Of a stretch of DNA of 8,768 nt, positions 7,157 to 8,768 are shown in pieces. Below the pieces are notes generated by a model. That model was not told the origin of the DNA. It worked only from the letters and a program-made list of their open reading frames with translations, and did not search any database. Position 1 is the first letter of the stretch. The number at the start of each line of letters is the position of its first letter. This DNA comes from Paracoccaceae bacterium (GTDB taxonomy: Bacteria > Pseudomonadota > Alphaproteobacteria > Rhodobacterales > Rhodobacteraceae). The stretch is taken from contig CABZJG010000070.1 in assembly GCA_902525995.1 (NCBI GenBank), positions 1 through 8,768 on the forward strand, given 5' to 3'. A program made the translations under genes and the position numbers.

Positions 7157-7753
7157 ATGTCAGACAAAAACGGGTCGCCCCTGATCACATCCATACTGGA
7201 AATTGGACCAGTTGCTGTTTTTTTTGCCATCTTTATTTGGCGCAAAGAGCAAACGATCGTCATTAATGGCATTGAGTATTCGAATATCATTCAAGCGACT
7301 GCCGTTTTTGTCCCTTTGATGATCTTAACTACATTTTTGGCTTGGTTGTTGAATGGCCGCGTGTCAAAAATGCAAATTCTGACCCTTATCATGGTGACCT
7401 TCTTTGGTGCATTGACGATTTTCCTGAATGATGAGCGGTTCATAAAAATGAAACCGACCTTGATTTATTTGCTGTTTGGCGGCGTTCTCACCTTCGGGCA
7501 CCTGCGGGGTAAAAACTACCTTGGGTCATTGATGGGTGAACGGTCCCCAATCCAAGATGAAGGATGGGCCATCATCAGCCGTCGCATGACGATGTTTTTC
7601 TTCGCATTGGCATTTTTAAATGAAGTGATCTGGCGCACTCAAACCAATGAAGTATGGGTGTATTTCAAGACCTTCGGGCTAACAGCTGCCTTGTTCATAT
7701 TTATGATTTTTCAGTATCCAGTTCTAAGAAAATATGGCGACTTCGAGGAGTAA
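7157..7753 (+). CDS. yciB: Inner membrane protein YciB, septation protein A family
   Basis: The 198-residue product belongs to the YciB/IspZ/intracellular septation protein A family, small polytopic inner membrane proteins linked in enterobacteria to cell envelope synthesis and division. Their biochemical activity is not settled. About six hydrophobic segments are visible: residues 13-30 (GPVAVFFAIFIW), 46-66, 73-90, 98-115 (MKPTLIYLLFGGVLTFG, the most conserved part), 142-160 and 170-190. The SRRMTMFFFALAFLNE and TWVNFK-like VWVYFKTFGL segments are typical of the family C-terminal half. The length is close to the usual 180-200 residues and the frame is intact. The ATG at 7157 lies 11 bases after the stop of the decayed permease, so the two were probably co-transcribed and perhaps translationally coupled. 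The gene converges on the glutathione transferase gene with 18 bases between their stops. Confidence 0.9.
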   Translation: MSDKNGSPLITSILEIGPVAVFFAIFIWRKEQTIVINGIEYSNIIQATAVFVPLMILTTFLAWLLNGRVSKMQILTLIMVTFFGALTIFLNDERFIKMKPTLIYLLFGGVLTFGHLRGKNYLGSLMGERSPIQDEGWAIISRRMTMFFFALAFLNEVIWRTQTNEVWVYFKTFGLTAALFIFMIFQYPVLRKYGDFEE

Positions 7754-7758
7754 GTCGC
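7737..7758. terminator. Hairpin at the convergent junction, possible terminator
   Basis: GCGACTT (7737-7743) and AAGTCGC (7752-7758) form a perfect seven-base-pair stem with an eight-base loop that includes part of the yciB stop codon. On the minus strand the hairpin is followed by CATATTTT, a weak T tract, so it may terminate the transferase transcript. On the plus strand no T run follows closely, only A/T-rich sequence. Placement between two convergent genes supports a terminator role. Confidence 0.4.
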
Positions 7759-7771
7759 GCATAAATAAATA

Positions 7772-8476
7772 TTATTTTTGTCTGAACAAAAGTTCTTGGG
7801 CCTGTTTATCACTTTGCAGATTGGATCGACGCTCGGCAGCAACTGCTCTGCCAGCTTGAACCGCAGGACGTGATTTGACGGCTTGAAGCCAGCGATCAAG
7901 GTTTGGTTTGTCGTCCAGTGTTTGCTGCTGCCCGCGCCACAGCGATACCCATGGCCAAAGCGCCATATCGGCGATCGAGAAAAAGTTTCCTGCGACATAT
8001 TCATTTGCATCTAATTGGCGGTCGAGCACAGAATAAAGCCGACCGGTTTCTGCGCGATAGCGGTTTTTAGCGTAGGGCAGATCATTTGGGGGCGTCATGG
8101 CAGGTGCATATTTAAGAAAGTGGTGCGCTTGCCCCGCCATCGGTCCGACACCACCCATTTGCCACATCAACCATTGATCAACTGCCACGCGGTCGCGTTC
8201 GCTCTGACCGTAGAACAAGCCTGTTTTACGGGCTAGATATTGCAAGATTGCGCCCGATTCAAAAACCGATATGGGTTCACCATCTGGTCCGTTGGGGTCA
8301 ATAATTGCGGGCATGCGATTATTGGGCGAGAGCCGTAGAAAATCTGGCTCAAACTGTTGTCCGGCTCCGATATCTACAAGATTGACGTCGTAAGGCAGGT
8401 CCATCTCTTCAAGCGCGATTGAGATTTTCCAACCATTGGGTGTAGGCCAGTAATATAGCTGGATAGGTTTGCTCAT
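7772..8476 (-). CDS. yfcG: Nu-class (YfcG-like) glutathione S-transferase family protein
   Basis: The 234-residue cytosolic protein has the thioredoxin-like N-domain and helical C-domain of glutathione transferases. It closely follows E. coli YfcG, a disulfide-bond reductase that binds glutathione without a catalytic Cys. Key features are TPNG at residues 12-15 (Thr and Asn of the Nu-class active site), SPNNRMPAI (50-58, with the cis-Pro at 56), VFESGAI (71-77, the Glu-Ser that grips the gamma-glutamyl group), WQMGGVGPMAGQAHHF (105-120) and the N-capping box SIAD (167-170). Cysteine is absent from the active site, as expected for this class. The C-terminus extends about 20 residues (AAERRSNLQSDKQAQELLFRQK). 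The ATG at 8476-8474 is chosen because GAGGAGAG (complement of 8481-8488) lies just upstream and homology starts at once. It is monocistronic as far as can be seen. The exact substrate is unknown; a role in disulfide or peroxide handling is inferred from the class. Confidence 0.92.
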   Translation of the reverse strand: MSKPIQLYYWPTPNGWKISIALEEMDLPYDVNLVDIGAGQQFEPDFLRLSPNNRMPAIIDPNGPDGEPISVFESGAILQYLARKTGLFYGQSERDRVAVDQWLMWQMGGVGPMAGQAHHFLKYAPAMTPPNDLPYAKNRYRAETGRLYSVLDRQLDANEYVAGNFFSIADMALWPWVSLWRGQQQTLDDKPNLDRWLQAVKSRPAVQAGRAVAAERRSNLQSDKQAQELLFRQK

Positions 8477-8680
8477 AGTTCTCTCCTCGCCCCCCGAAGT
8501 CAGTATGTGGCTTTTTTTGTTGAAGCTTCAAGAGAGGAAGAAAATTAATTCATATTTTTCTATAGGGCATTTAATTGAGCTTGGGCTGTTTTGTCGGCCC
8601 TCCATCAATAAAATTGGATGAAGCCTTTTGTTGTCGACACAAGCAGGCAGGTGAGGAAATCAAGAATACGTGGTCAATGA
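8477..8680. other. Intergenic region upstream of the transferase gene
   Basis: These roughly 200 bases hold the transferase ribosome binding site and candidate promoter, an A/T-rich stretch (about 8540-8575), and a short GGGC/GCCC inverted repeat near 8582-8600 without a T run. No tRNA, small RNA or long open frame was recognised on either strand. Confidence 0.5.
8502..8531 (-). promoter_or_regulatory. Candidate promoter with overlapping palindrome upstream of the transferase gene
   Basis: On the minus strand, TTGAAG (complement of 8526-8531) is spaced 18 bases from CATACT (complement of 8502-8507). Each matches four of six sigma-70-type consensus positions, giving a short leader before the Shine-Dalgarno. 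The -35-like box is half of a perfect 12-bp palindrome, TTGAAGCTTCAA, at 8520-8531. That arrangement would suit an operator, but no regulator gene is visible nearby. Confidence 0.35.
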
Positions 8681-8768
8681 ATGTCGCCAATTCAACCAGG
8701 GGCCGTTGCAGCGCATTTTGGGCGTAAAGATGAACCTACCTTTGGCAGCAGCGGCTATGTATTGCCTG
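8681..8768 (+). CDS. Possible 5' end of an unrecognised gene, cut by right edge
   Basis: An ATG at 8681, immediately preceded by an in-frame TGA, opens a frame that stays clear of stops for 29 codons to the window end, reading MSPIQPGAVAAHFGRKDEPT and then FGSSGYVLP. The residue mix looks like a real protein rather than random sequence, and it is not recognised. There is no good Shine-Dalgarno at normal distance; the purine-rich GTGAGGAAA (8651-8659) is more than 20 bases upstream. The minus strand of the same stretch is also open for a similar length, so the call is weak. Confidence 0.3.
   Translation, partial: MSPIQPGAVAAHFGRKDEPTFGSSGYVLP

Noticed and set aside
8477..8768. tRNA, small RNA or CRISPR in the right-end gap
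   Set aside because: No cloverleaf elements, no regularly spaced repeats and no strong stem followed by a T run were found.

Overview
The window reads as a chromosomal housekeeping segment from an alphaproteobacterium, most likely of the Rhodobacterales/Roseobacter lineage. This is inferred from three things. The order ftsY, EamA-type transporter, yciB is familiar from that group. The NuoE-NuoF fusion matches the NAD-linked formate dehydrogenase beta subunits of roseobacters. Protein similarity, recalled from family knowledge, points the same way. Base composition looks moderate rather than the high GC of many roseobacters, which would suit a pelagic, partly streamlined lineage, but no species can be named from the sequence alone.

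Layout. Positions 1-1217 (minus) carry purD, purine biosynthesis, cut off by the left edge before its C-terminus. Divergently, 1288-2835 (plus) is xseA, the large subunit of exonuclease VII, followed by a plausible intrinsic terminator. Positions 3035-4720 (plus) encode a 561-residue fusion of a NuoE-like 2Fe-2S domain with a NuoF-like FMN/NADH/4Fe-4S domain. It is followed by a weak hairpin-T-run terminator, and no formate dehydrogenase alpha subunit lies beside it. Positions 4890-6179 (plus) are ftsY, the SRP receptor, with a long acidic N-terminal region. Positions 6244-7145 (plus) are a decayed EamA/DMT-family permease with two in-frame amber codons and one frameshift. Positions 7157-7753 (plus) are yciB, a membrane protein of the septation protein A family. 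Positions 7772-8476 (minus) are a Nu-class (YfcG-like) glutathione S-transferase convergent with yciB; a hairpin spans the yciB end of that junction. The last ~290 bases hold the transferase's upstream region, with a 12-bp palindrome, and a possible start of another plus-strand gene cut by the right edge.

The genes do not form one pathway. ftsY, the dead permease and yciB look like a former co-directional cluster, and the permease's stop lies only 11 bases before the yciB start. I found no CRISPR array, insertion sequence, tRNA, rRNA or obvious new multi-gene system. The observations most worth checking are the multiply broken permease between intact neighbours and the orphan diaphorase-like fusion protein.
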